Source of the DNA: JAQWUY01 sp049615605
GTDB taxonomy: Bacteria > Pseudomonadota > Alphaproteobacteria > JAQWUY01
Reading direction: 5' to 3'
Length of the DNA: 43,485 nucleotides
NCBI GenBank assembly: GCA_049615605.1
Contig: JBMZFW010000002.1
Location: 1 to 43,485, forward strand
In this document: positions 9,106-16,255 of the stretch, piece by piece
Position numbering within the stretch: the first letter of the stretch is position 1
Layout of the letters: each line of letters begins with the position of its first letter
The notes under the pieces: model-generated
What the model was told of the DNA's origin: nothing
Seen by the model: only the letters and a program-made list of their open reading frames with translations
The model's database searches: none
Translations under genes and position numbers: made by a program

Positions 9106-9762
9106 ATGGTTGTTGATAATTTAAACGAAGTCCTTGCCAATATTACCGAACAAAAACGCCGTGCATTAAGGGACGATGAAACGGTTGATTTAATTGCTGT
9201 ATCAAAAACCTTTGCCATAGATGATATTAAACCAGTACTTGATGCGGGACAGCGTATCTTTGGGGAAAACAAAGTGCAAGAATGCCGTGATAAATGGGCG
9301 GAATTAAAATCACAATACGACAATGTGGAATTACACTTAATCGGTGGATTACAATCAAACAAAGTTAAATACTTACCAAATTTAGTTGATGTAATTCAAA
9401 CAGTTGATAAATTATCATTGGCACAGGAAATAAAAAAACACATTGATAAGAATCAAGGCTGGAACCCGCAAATTTATATCCAAGTAAACACTGGTATGGA
9501 AGAACAAAAATCTGGCGTGCTTGAATCAGATGCGAATGAATTAATTTCACAGTGCAAGGAACTGGGTCTTAATGTGGTTGGTTTAATGTGTATCCCGCCA
9601 TTTGATGAAAACCCATCGGTTCATTTTGCATTACTTCGTAAAATTGCAAACCGCAATAACCTTGCAAAACTTTCAATGGGTATGAGCGGGGATTACGACA
9701 TCGCCATAGACCTTGGCGCAACGGCAGTGCGTGTTGGTTCAGCCATATTTGGACAAAGATAG
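9106..9762 (+). CDS. YggS/PLPBP family pyridoxal-phosphate homeostasis protein
   Basis: 218 residues with a PLP-binding TIM-barrel fold like the N-terminal half of alanine racemase. Lys34 in IAVSKTF is the PLP lysine. FGENKVQE at about 51-58, HLIGGLQSNK, and the C-terminal LSMGMSGDYDIAIDLGATAVRVGSAIFG are hallmark motifs. These proteins buffer free PLP and show no catalytic turnover. The ATG is 2 nt after the glucosaminidase stop. The gene ends at a repeat-filled convergent junction with recR. Confidence 0.94.
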   Translation: MVVDNLNEVLANITEQKRRALRDDETVDLIAVSKTFAIDDIKPVLDAGQRIFGENKVQECRDKWAELKSQYDNVELHLIGGLQSNKVKYLPNLVDVIQTVDKLSLAQEIKKHIDKNQGWNPQIYIQVNTGMEEQKSGVLESDANELISQCKELGLNVVGLMCIPPFDENPSVHFALLRKIANRNNLAKLSMGMSGDYDIAIDLGATAVRVGSAIFGQR

Positions 9763-9766
9763 ATTC

Positions 9767-9956
9767 CATTTTTAAATAAAAATAAGTTTAATTTAAATTC
9801 ATAATCATATTAAAATCGTTTTTAAATTTTGAGTATCAAGGTTTTGTGAGCGAATTGATTTTATATCAAAATCATTTTTAAATAAAAATAAGTTTAATTT
9901 AAATTCATAATCATATCAAAATCGTTTTTAAATTTTGAGTATCAAGGTTTTGTGAG
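9767..9956. repeat. Two 84-bp direct repeats (period 106 bp) in the yggS/recR junction
   Basis: Copy 1 spans 9767-9850 and copy 2 spans 9873-9956; I see one mismatch (T/C in the CATAT[T/C]AAAATCG segment). Each copy ends in AGTATCAAGGTTTTGTGAG. Read on the minus strand, that is the 3' half (CTCACAAAACCTTGATACT) of the structured element at 9918-10024. The downstream arm of that element has therefore been tandemly copied towards yggS. Confidence 0.9.
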
Positions 9957-10024
9957 TGACGCGTACAACCGAAGGTACGCGAGCGAACCAAACCGCAGAT
10001 AATCAAAAGAATAAAAACGATTTA
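9918..10024 (-). repeat. 3'-end structured element, copy 1 (after recR)
   Basis: In the minus-strand sense the element begins at the recR TAA. The outer stem is 10024-10004 against 9937-9918, followed by ATTATCTGCG. The middle stem is 9994-9987 with 9953-9946, with one mismatch. The inner stem CGCGTAC/GTACGCG (9981-9975 with 9966-9960) carries an 8-nt loop. CACTCACAAAACC and TTGATACT then close the structure. See the first finding for the comparison with the other copies. It could also act as a bidirectional terminator between yggS and recR. Confidence 0.7.
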
Positions 10025-10612
10025 CTCAACTTCTTTGCGGGATTGAAGCGCGATACTTAATGTTCCATCGTCAAGATAATCAAGTTCCCCACCAACTGGC
10101 ACGCCATTGGCAAGGCGGGTGATTTTAACATCATATTCCCTTAACAGTTCGCTTAGGTAGTGGGAAGTTGATTGCCCTTCTACTGTTAAGTTGGTTGCAA
10201 GGATTACTTCCTTTACTTCACCAGATTCAATACGGGAAATTAATGTGTTTATGTTTAATTGTTCTGGGGTAATACCATCAATTGCGGATAATACACCACC
10301 AAGTACATGAAATTGTCCTTTAAAATTATCGGTTCTGTTTATTGCCCATAAATCTGACACTTCTTCTACCACACAGATAATTGATTTATCCCTTTTAATA
10401 TCACTGCACACGCCACAAGGGTTGTTGGTATCAAGGTTGCCACATATTTCACAGTCGCCAATATTTTCGCCCGCTGTTTTAAGGGCGTCAATTAATGGGG
10501 GTAATAAAAATTCCCTTTTCTTTAAAATATATAACACTGCCCTTTTTGCCGAACGGGGACCAAAGCCTGGCAAGCGGGATAATATCTTAGTTAAGTTTTC
10601 AATATCTTGCAT
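10022..10612 (-). CDS. recR: Recombination mediator RecR
   Basis: RecR works with RecF/RecO to load RecA on gapped DNA. The 196 residues contain an N-terminal helix-hairpin-helix (LSRLPGFGPRSAKRA, about 11-25), a zinc-finger with Cys54, Cys57, Cys66 and Cys69, and a Toprim domain from about 78 to 170 with VVEEVSDLWAI and ATNLTVEGQSTSHYL. It is last in the dnaX-ybaB-recR operon, 9 nt after ybaB, with AAAGG just before the ATG. Confidence 0.96.
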   Translation of the reverse strand: MQDIENLTKILSRLPGFGPRSAKRAVLYILKKREFLLPPLIDALKTAGENIGDCEICGNLDTNNPCGVCSDIKRDKSIICVVEEVSDLWAINRTDNFKGQFHVLGGVLSAIDGITPEQLNINTLISRIESGEVKEVILATNLTVEGQSTSHYLSELLREYDVKITRLANGVPVGGELDYLDDGTLSIALQSRKEVE

Positions 10613-10621
10613 AAGTTGCCT

Positions 10622-10942
10622 TTAAAATGGTAATAAGCCCGGTGGCAAATCAAGACCACCAGTTGCTTTTTTCATTACTTCGGTTGTTTTTGTATTTGCT
10701 TGTGCTCTGGCATCTTTTAATGCAACCAAAATTAAGCTTTCAAGCATTTCTTTGTCTTCCAATGTAACAGGGTCAATTTTAACACTTTCAAATTCACCCT
10801 TGCAATTCATAACAACTTCCACCAATGATGATGGGGCAACGCCCGTTACCATTGTTTGGTTTAGTTCGGCTTCTGCCTCTGCCATGTTTTCTTTCATTTG
10901 CTTTGCTTGTTGCATTATGCTTCCTAGGTTATTTAACATCAT
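10622..10942 (-). CDS. ybaB: YbaB/EbfC family nucleoid-associated protein
   Basis: 106 residues of the YbaB/EbfC family, a small dimeric DNA-binding protein encoded between dnaX and recR in most bacteria. MMLNNLGSIMQQAKQMKENMAEAEAELNQ is the helical dimer arm. The conserved GLDLPPGLLPF tail is present. The start overlaps the last 14 nt of dnaX, with GGAGG just upstream inside dnaX, so translation is probably coupled. The second ATG, 3 nt later, is an equal alternative. Confidence 0.94.
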   Translation of the reverse strand: MMLNNLGSIMQQAKQMKENMAEAEAELNQTMVTGVAPSSLVEVVMNCKGEFESVKIDPVTLEDKEMLESLILVALKDARAQANTKTTEVMKKATGGLDLPPGLLPF

Positions 10943-12692
10943 TATCCTCCACCAAATTAATAGTTGTGATTTTCGCCGTTGGGAAAACTTTTTTAACTTC
11001 TTTTACCAGATGTGTGTCTTCTGCCCTTGCTTCAACTTCTTGTTGTTCGGCTTGTTCAACTTCGCGTAAAGTTTTGCCGCCTTGTTCTTCGCTAAATTCA
11101 ATTTTTAAATTATCGCCAAAGTTATCATTAATTAAATTATAAATTGATGCTTTGTCATCACGCCCAAGGTTAGCTTGCATTACACACACGCCACTTTCAA
11201 ATGATACAGGGCGGGCTTCATTCTTTAACTTAACACCAATAACTGGTCTTGATTTGCGAATAAATTCAATTACCTGTTCAAAAGTTTTTGGTAATTGATA
11301 ATCTTCTGCCTTTGGTGTTTCAAGATTGAAATCAGACTTTGGAATATCATTAACTGGTTCAGGTTGCACGCTTGGCTGTGGTGTTTCATTTGCCTGTGCC
11401 ACTGGTGTTTGTTCCACTGGTTCTTGTGGTGTTTCGTCTTGTTTTTGGGTTTGGTTGTTAGCCCCGCTACTTTGTTCAAGTGCGGGTTCATCGGAATTAA
11501 TCAGCTTTTTTACAATTTCACTTGGCGTTGGTAATTCCGCCGCGTACATCAACCGTATAGCAATCATTTCAAGTGCCATTAATTGATTTTCAGATTGTGC
11601 CATTTCACCCAAGCCCTTGTTTAAAATTTGCCAAGTGCTAGTGATAACAGGTAATGATAATTTTGCTGAAAGTTCCGCCCCCGCATTGCGATCAATTTCA
11701 GGCATTGCTGAATCTTCAAGCAGGCTAGGGTTAATTTTAAATTTACTTAACGACCAACAAATATCAAGTAATTCTTGTAATACAATAATTGGTTGTGCAC
11801 CAATATCGTATAAGTTATTGATTGATTGCAATGCGTCTTTGCTTTCGCCCGCAAGTAATAGTTTTAATAAATCATAAATGGCTTTTCTGTCCGCCAGTCC
11901 CAACATTGAATTAACAAGATCAGTTGTGATTTTGTTATCTTTGCTAAGGGCTAGGGCTTGATCAAGAATTGACAAACCATCACGCACTGAACCATCCGCC
12001 AAACGGGCAATTGTTTGAATTGCTTCTTCGTCAGCATCAAAACCTTCCGCCTTTGTAATATTAGAATAATGTGTATAAAGTTCGCCCACACTTACACGGC
12101 GAAGATCAAAGCGTTGACACCTTGAAAGAATGGTAATCGGAACTTTACCAATTTCCGTTGTGGCAAAAATAAATTTCACATGTGCAGGTGGTTCTTCCAA
12201 TGTTTTTAACAAACCGTTAAAAGCATTTTTTGAAAGCATATGCACTTCATCAAGAATATAGATTTTATAACGACCCATTGTTGGTGTGTATTGTGTTGAT
12301 TCAATTATTTCACGAATATCATCAATACCTGTATTTGATGCCGCATCCATTTCAACCACATCAATGTGGCGACCTTCGGTAATGTCTTCACAATTTTTAC
12401 AAGCCCCACACGGTTTAACAGGCGGGTTGCCATTTTCATCTGTATTTGAACAATTTAAAGCCTTGGCAACAATACGCGCAGTTGTTGTTTTACCAACCCC
12501 ACGAACCCCCGTAAGCATAAATGCTTGGGCAATACGACCAACCTGTAAGGCGTTTGATAATGTACGAACAAGAACATCTTGTCCGATTAAGGTATCAAAG
12601 TCATTTGGGCGGTATTTACGGGCAAGCACACGATAGTTTTTATCGTCTGAATTTTCCGTTGCTGTTGTATTTATATTTTCCTGTTCAAGCAT
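10929..12692 (-). CDS. dnaX: DNA polymerase III subunit gamma/tau
   Basis: The clamp-loader ATPase of the replisome. Residues 62-70 form Walker A (GVRGVGKTT). Cys80, Cys94, Cys97 and Cys100 are the zinc module. ILDEVHML at about 145-152 is Walker B. TILSRCQRFDLRR carries the SRC motif. A Gln/Pro/Glu-rich linker at about 405-450 leads to a tau-type C-terminal region, giving 587 residues in one frame. I saw no A-rich slippery heptamer that would suggest a programmed gamma form. The promoter at 12699-12727 predicts a leaderless transcript. Confidence 0.96.
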   Translation of the reverse strand: MLEQENINTTATENSDDKNYRVLARKYRPNDFDTLIGQDVLVRTLSNALQVGRIAQAFMLTGVRGVGKTTTARIVAKALNCSNTDENGNPPVKPCGACKNCEDITEGRHIDVVEMDAASNTGIDDIREIIESTQYTPTMGRYKIYILDEVHMLSKNAFNGLLKTLEEPPAHVKFIFATTEIGKVPITILSRCQRFDLRRVSVGELYTHYSNITKAEGFDADEEAIQTIARLADGSVRDGLSILDQALALSKDNKITTDLVNSMLGLADRKAIYDLLKLLLAGESKDALQSINNLYDIGAQPIIVLQELLDICWSLSKFKINPSLLEDSAMPEIDRNAGAELSAKLSLPVITSTWQILNKGLGEMAQSENQLMALEMIAIRLMYAAELPTPSEIVKKLINSDEPALEQSSGANNQTQKQDETPQEPVEQTPVAQANETPQPSVQPEPVNDIPKSDFNLETPKAEDYQLPKTFEQVIEFIRKSRPVIGVKLKNEARPVSFESGVCVMQANLGRDDKASIYNLINDNFGDNLKIEFSEEQGGKTLREVEQAEQQEVEARAEDTHLVKEVKKVFPTAKITTINLVEDNDVK

Positions 12693-12698
12693 AGGAAC

Positions 12699-12727
12699 AA
12701 TATAACACCAATGACCATTGCGGTCAA
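12699..12727 (-). promoter_or_regulatory. Predicted leaderless promoter of dnaX
   Basis: TTGACC (12727-12722), a 17-bp spacer and TATATT (12704-12699) lie on the minus strand, followed by GTTCCT and then the dnaX ATG. This is the best consensus match in the window. It places the +1 on or next to the A of the start codon, and there is no room for a Shine-Dalgarno sequence. Confidence 0.6.
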
Positions 12728-12770
12728 AGTGTTTTCATACAAAATATTAATAAAATGTGAAATTGGAAGT

Positions 12771-12863
12771 GGAAGTACAAATGACCCAAACAAAAAAACT
12801 CACTGTGGCTGCTTTCTTTCGAATCTGACCAGTTCAACAAGAAGTCTGCCCACTTGCACTTCC
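12771..12863 (-). ncRNA. ffs: Signal recognition particle RNA, small (4.5S) bacterial type
   Basis: On the minus strand the conserved SRP domain IV reads GGTCAG-ATTC-GAAA-GAA-AGCAGCC (12830-12807). It has a GNRA-type GAAA tetraloop and the expected asymmetric and symmetric internal loops that bind Ffh. The termini pair over 13 bp: GGAAGTGCAAGTG (12863-12851) with CATTTGTACTTCC (12783-12771), using G-T wobbles. The roughly 93-nt length and lack of an Alu domain fit the 4.5S type. Its place just upstream of dnaX is common. The ends are set from the terminal stem and may be a few nt off. Confidence 0.88.
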
Positions 12864-12910
12864 GTTGCTATTTATCTTATAAATTAGGGAATTTAGCAAG
12901 TATTTTTTTA

Positions 12911-13315
12911 TTAACTTGCTTTTTCGCTTTCTTCTGCTTCTTCAACTGGTTGTTCTTCAACAGTTTCTTCAGCAACTTCTTCTGTTTCTTCAGCCTCAAC
13001 CACTTCAAGTTTTGCGTCTTCTGACTTAGAAGATTCTTCCTTAACAGGTGCTGGGTTTTCAATACGATAATCAATAATCATACGAAGATAGTGTTCCGAA
13101 TATTGCAATAATTCTTCTGCCTTAACACGGTCGCCTGATGCACGGGCTTCGCGTGCTGCGGCTGTGTATTTATCCGCAATCTGTTGTGCATTACCGCGAA
13201 CTTTACCAATTGGTCCGTTTGAATCAAATTGCGTTCTTAATGGGTTGTAATTTCTGTTTTTATTATTGTTGCGATTACTATTTTTATTATAGTGTTTTTT
13301 TCTATTGTTTCTCAT
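12911..13315 (-). CDS. DUF4167 domain protein
   Basis: 134 residues. The N-terminus is Asn/Arg/Lys-rich and basic (MRNNRKKHYNKNSNRNNNK). The DUF4167 core is at about 30-85: FDSNGPIGKVRGNAQQIADKY and ARASGDRVKAEELLQYSEHYLRMI. The C-terminal third is acidic, Glu- and Val-rich. The family is widespread in alphaproteobacteria next to prmC, as here. The basic N-terminus suggests RNA or nucleic-acid contact, but function is not established. Its own promoter lies in the prmC-DUF4167 gap. Confidence 0.9.
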   Translation of the reverse strand: MRNNRKKHYNKNSNRNNNKNRNYNPLRTQFDSNGPIGKVRGNAQQIADKYTAAAREARASGDRVKAEELLQYSEHYLRMIIDYRIENPAPVKEESSKSEDAKLEVVEAEETEEVAEETVEEQPVEEAEESEKAS

Positions 13316-13418
13316 ACTTTAAATGCTATTAAATATTGTTAAAATAAAAACTAAAGGTGTTTCTTACGAACACTAAAATTGCCATAAATTTTGCTTGGCA
13401 ATAAATATATTTAAGCGT

Positions 13419-13447
13419 GTTATAATAGTATTCACACAATAATGCAA
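13419..13447 (-). promoter_or_regulatory. Predicted promoter of the DUF4167 gene
   Basis: TTGCAT (13447-13442), a 17-bp spacer and TATAAC (13424-13419) lie on the minus strand about 100 nt upstream of the start. The resulting leader has two small hairpins, TTGCC/GGCAA and GTGTT/AACAC, the latter followed by a T-rich run. It may contain a prmC terminator or an attenuator. Confidence 0.5.
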
Positions 13448-13462
13448 GTACTTTTTTGAAAA

Positions 13463-14284
13463 TTATTTTTGATACAAATGAATACGGACAATATTTGATA
13501 AATCTTTTTTATATTTCAACATCTTATAGCCGTTATTTTCAAATATTTCTTTTACATCATCACTTTGATTATAGCCAAATTCAACCGCAAAAATTGAATC
13601 ATTATCCATAAATTCTTTTAAATTCACGACAAGCACCCTGTATGATTCCAATCCGTCCGCATAATCGGTTAAGGCAATCATTGGGTCGTGGTTTTTAACT
13701 TCCGTTTGCAAGGTGTCAATTTCAGCTTGTGGAATGTATGGGGGATTGGAAACAATAATATCAAATTTTTCAGCTTTGATATTTTCAAACCAATCACTTT
13801 GTATAAATTCACACCTGTCAAAAACACCGTTTTTATCAGCGTTGTGTTTGGCAATTTCAAGTGCTTTGCCCGATACATCAACACCAACCCCAGTTGCATT
13901 TTTGTATTCACTTAACAGGCTTATTAATAAACAACCAGAACCAGTACCAATATCCAATATCTTATATGATTTGTCTTTGTCTGTTTTTTCATCAAGCACG
14001 GATTCAATAATCGTTTCACTGTCTGGGCGTGGGCTAAGCACATCTGCTGTCACCTTAAACATTCCATTCCAGAAACCCTTTTCACCAATAATCACATCAA
14101 CAGGAATATTATTTTTACGCATTTCCACCAATTCATTAAATTTATTTAATTCATCATTTGAAATTTCCATATCCATTTGTAATGGCAGTTGTGAATATTC
14201 AATGCCTTTGACAAAACACATTAAGTATTTTGCATCAACTGTATCAATATTGCTGTTTTTAATTGCGGAATTTATATTTGTCAT
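13463..14284 (-). CDS. prmC: Peptide chain release factor N5-glutamine methyltransferase
   Basis: PrmC methylates the GGQ glutamine of RF1 and RF2 using SAM. The 273 residues have an N-terminal helical domain and PRPDSE at 85-90. The SAM loop LDIGTGSGCLLISL starts at about 110, and the catalytic NPPY is at 180-183, followed by IPQAEI. prfA, its frequent neighbour, is not present upstream. The gene is divergent from mscS with 76 bp between starts. No strong Shine-Dalgarno sequence is visible. Confidence 0.95.
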   Translation of the reverse strand: MTNINSAIKNSNIDTVDAKYLMCFVKGIEYSQLPLQMDMEISNDELNKFNELVEMRKNNIPVDVIIGEKGFWNGMFKVTADVLSPRPDSETIIESVLDEKTDKDKSYKILDIGTGSGCLLISLLSEYKNATGVGVDVSGKALEIAKHNADKNGVFDRCEFIQSDWFENIKAEKFDIIVSNPPYIPQAEIDTLQTEVKNHDPMIALTDYADGLESYRVLVVNLKEFMDNDSIFAVEFGYNQSDDVKEIFENNGYKMLKYKKDLSNIVRIHLYQK

Positions 14285-14360
14285 TTGTATCTTTAAATAA
14301 TTTATTATTTGTTATATAGTATATTGCATAATTAATATTTAAACAACAAGGCTTATAAAA

Positions 14361-15428
14361 ATGGAATATTTACAATCTTTACAAGAATACCTGCACATTG
14401 ATTATTTAGACGACACGGTAAGTGTTATTTTCATTTTGGTAATTTCATTATTATCACGCCCTATTATATCAAAGATATTTCTTGGCTGGATAAGAAAGCT
14501 TGTTGAAAAAAGTAAAAACAAAGTTGACGACCACATTTTAAATGTAATGGAAACACCAATAAGATTTATCTCTATTGTGGTTGCCCTTTATTTAATCGCG
14601 GAAATTTATGTGCCTGCATTACAAGGGGTATTTATCCGTACATTAATTGCCTTTGTAATTTTTTGGTTGTTATACAATGCAACTGTTCCATTACAAGACA
14701 TAATTGAACACAAAGAAAAGAATACAAAAAAATCATTAATTAATTGGGCTTTAAAAATTGTTCGTGTAATGATTATCTTTACTGGTGCTTCGGCTATTCT
14801 TGAAATTTGGGGGATTAATGTTGGTGCTATCTTAGCCGGTCTTGGTATACTTGGTGCGGCGGTTGCCCTTGGCACACAAGATTTATTTAAAAACTTAATC
14901 GCAGGTTTCCTTATTTTATCAGAACGCCGTTTTAATGAAGGCGAATGGATAAGGGTTGGCGATGTTGCCGAAGGTACGGTGGAAAAAATTGGTCTGCGTT
15001 CAACATTACTTCGTAGATTTGACCAAGCCCCAATGTATGTCCCAAATTCACAGCTTGCCGATGCCCCATTAATTAACTTTACCCGTATGAAGCATCGCCG
15101 TATTCATTGGTCAATTGGTCTTGAATACAAAACAACAAAAGCACAATTACAAAAAGTAGTTGAAGGTATTGAAAAATTAATTTCAAGCAAAGACTTTGTC
15201 CCTGCTAATAAAATATCAACATTTGTTGCTGTGGATAAATTTAATGACAGTTCAATTGATATACTTGTTTATGCGTTTACAAATACAAACGATTGGGGTC
15301 AATGGCTTAAAATTAAAGAAAAGCTAGCCCTTGATGTTAAGAAACTTGTGGAAGATACAGGTACTGGTTTTGCATTCCCAAGTCAATCTATATATATTGA
15401 AAAATCTGGCGACGTCTTTAAAAAATAA
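14361..15428 (+). CDS. Small-conductance mechanosensitive channel, MscS family
   Basis: 355 residues of an inner-membrane channel that opens on hypo-osmotic stress. Four hydrophobic segments are visible (about 20-40, 72-90, 92-115, 134-160). The pore-lining helix is GAILAGLGILGAAVALGTQDLFKNLIAGFLIL. The beta domain follows with FNEGEWIRVGDVAEGTVEKIGLRSTLLRRFDQAPMYVPNSQL. The C-terminal domain ends normally. AAGG sits upstream of the ATG. The gene is monocistronic, and its stop codon lies in the outer stem of a structured 3' element. Confidence 0.93.
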   Translation: MEYLQSLQEYLHIDYLDDTVSVIFILVISLLSRPIISKIFLGWIRKLVEKSKNKVDDHILNVMETPIRFISIVVALYLIAEIYVPALQGVFIRTLIAFVIFWLLYNATVPLQDIIEHKEKNTKKSLINWALKIVRVMIIFTGASAILEIWGINVGAILAGLGILGAAVALGTQDLFKNLIAGFLILSERRFNEGEWIRVGDVAEGTVEKIGLRSTLLRRFDQAPMYVPNSQLADAPLINFTRMKHRRIHWSIGLEYKTTKAQLQKVVEGIEKLISSKDFVPANKISTFVAVDKFNDSSIDILVYAFTNTNDWGQWLKIKEKLALDVKKLVEDTGTGFAFPSQSIYIEKSGDVFKK

Positions 15429-15528
15429 TTATTTTAATTGAATATTATCTACGTTAAGTCTTGCTCATTTACTAATTCATAAACTTCGCAATACTTAACT
15501 TGATACTATTCTAATTAAAATAATTATT
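15424..15528 (+). repeat. 3'-end structured element, copy 2 (after mscS)
   Basis: A perfect 16-bp outer stem (15424-15439 with 15513-15528) includes the mscS TAA. Inside it are ATTATCTACG, a middle stem GTTAAG/CTTAAC (15453-15458, 15494-15499) extended by TTGC/GCAA, TCA, and an inner TTTA/TAAA stem with an 8-nt loop. CTTCG, TTGATACT and the closing arm follow. It could terminate mscS and, read in reverse, moaE. Confidence 0.75.
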
Positions 15529-15540
15529 TAGTTTTTGTAT

Positions 15541-15567
15541 ATTGTCTGCGTTAAGTCTTGCTTATTT
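15541..15567. repeat. Half-copy of the mscS 3' element at the end of moaE
   Basis: TGTCTGCGTTAAGTCTTGCT in this interval repeats the 5' half of the adjacent element (TATCTACGTTAAGTCTTGCT at about 15446-15465) in the same orientation, with two differences in that stretch. It overlaps the moaE stop codon (15564-15562), so the last bases of moaE are repeat-derived or shared. Confidence 0.75.
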
Positions 15568-16008
15568 CCAAGAATCTTTTTTATCTAAGTCTTCTTGCTT
15601 TTGGTCAACCCATTTTGTTGAACCATCTTTAAATGTTTCCATTTTCCAAAATGGGGCATCCGTCTTTAAATAATCCATTACAAATGATACTGCCGATTGA
15701 CAATCTTGTCTATGCGGTGATGTGGCACCAACAAATACAATGTCTTCGCCCACAAGCATTTCACCGTATCTGTGATAAATTGTTATATTCATCAAATTAA
15801 ATTTTTCCATTGCTGTTTCTGCAATGGCGGTTAATTTACCTTCGGTCATATTTGGGTAATGTTCCAATGTAAGGCTGTGTAAGTCGCCCGTTTTATCACG
15901 CACCGTACCAATAAAGGTTGCAATCGCACCAACACCATCAGCATTTTGTTTAAGCGTATTAATTTCCGCCCCAATATCAATTTTATTATCAGAAACAATT
16001 ATTCGCAT
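15562..16008 (-). CDS. moaE: Molybdopterin synthase catalytic subunit MoaE
   Basis: MoaE uses the thiocarboxylate of MoaD to insert sulfur into cPMP, forming molybdopterin. The 148 residues show ATFIGTVRDKTGD at about 30-42, LEHYPNM, HRYGEMLVGEDIVFVGATSPHRQDC, and DYLKTDAPFWKMETFKDGSTKWV. The last motif contains the active-site lysines. It starts 1 nt after moaD. moaA, moaB and moaC are not in this window. Confidence 0.95.
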   Translation of the reverse strand: MRIIVSDNKIDIGAEINTLKQNADGVGAIATFIGTVRDKTGDLHSLTLEHYPNMTEGKLTAIAETAMEKFNLMNITIYHRYGEMLVGEDIVFVGATSPHRQDCQSAVSFVMDYLKTDAPFWKMETFKDGSTKWVDQKQEDLDKKDSWK

Positions 16009-16009
16009 A

Positions 16010-16255
16010 TTACCCCCCCGTTATCGGTGGGAAAAACGCAACTTCATCGCCTGACTTAACAGGGTCAGTTAACTTTGCAAATTCACAATTAATTGAAACC
16101 TTAATCACGTTTATATCATTAAATGCATCTTTGTAATTATCACCAGTTGATTTTAAATGATTAACCAAATCATTAACTGAATCAAAATCCATATTTAATT
16201 CATCACTGTTTTTACCAATCTTATTTTTAAGCCAAGCAAAGTATAATATTTTCAT
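16010..16255 (-). CDS. moaD: Molybdopterin synthase sulfur carrier MoaD
   Basis: 81 residues of the ubiquitin-like beta-grasp fold ending in VAFFPPITGG. The C-terminal Gly-Gly is adenylated and thiocarboxylated to give the sulfur donor for MoaE. ILYFAWLKNKIGK matches the family N-terminus. The start overlaps the moeA stop by 1 nt (TAATG), and moaE follows after 1 nt, so the subunits are probably made in coupled fashion. Confidence 0.94.
   Translation of the reverse strand: MKILYFAWLKNKIGKNSDELNMDFDSVNDLVNHLKSTGDNYKDAFNDINVIKVSINCEFAKLTDPVKSGDEVAFFPPITGG

Noticed and set aside
9767..9956. CRISPR array
   Set aside because: Only two long AT-rich repeats with a 22-bp gap and no cas genes.
10929..12692. 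Programmed frameshift giving a gamma form of DnaX
   Set aside because: No A-rich slippery heptamer with a downstream stem was seen in the linker region.
15424..15528. Integron attC site, because of GTTAAGT...ACTTAAC within an imperfect hairpin at a gene's 3' end
   Set aside because: attC sites have the RYYYAAC end outside on the 5' side and GTTRRRY on the 3' side; here the order is reversed, and the host genes are conserved housekeeping genes, not cassettes.
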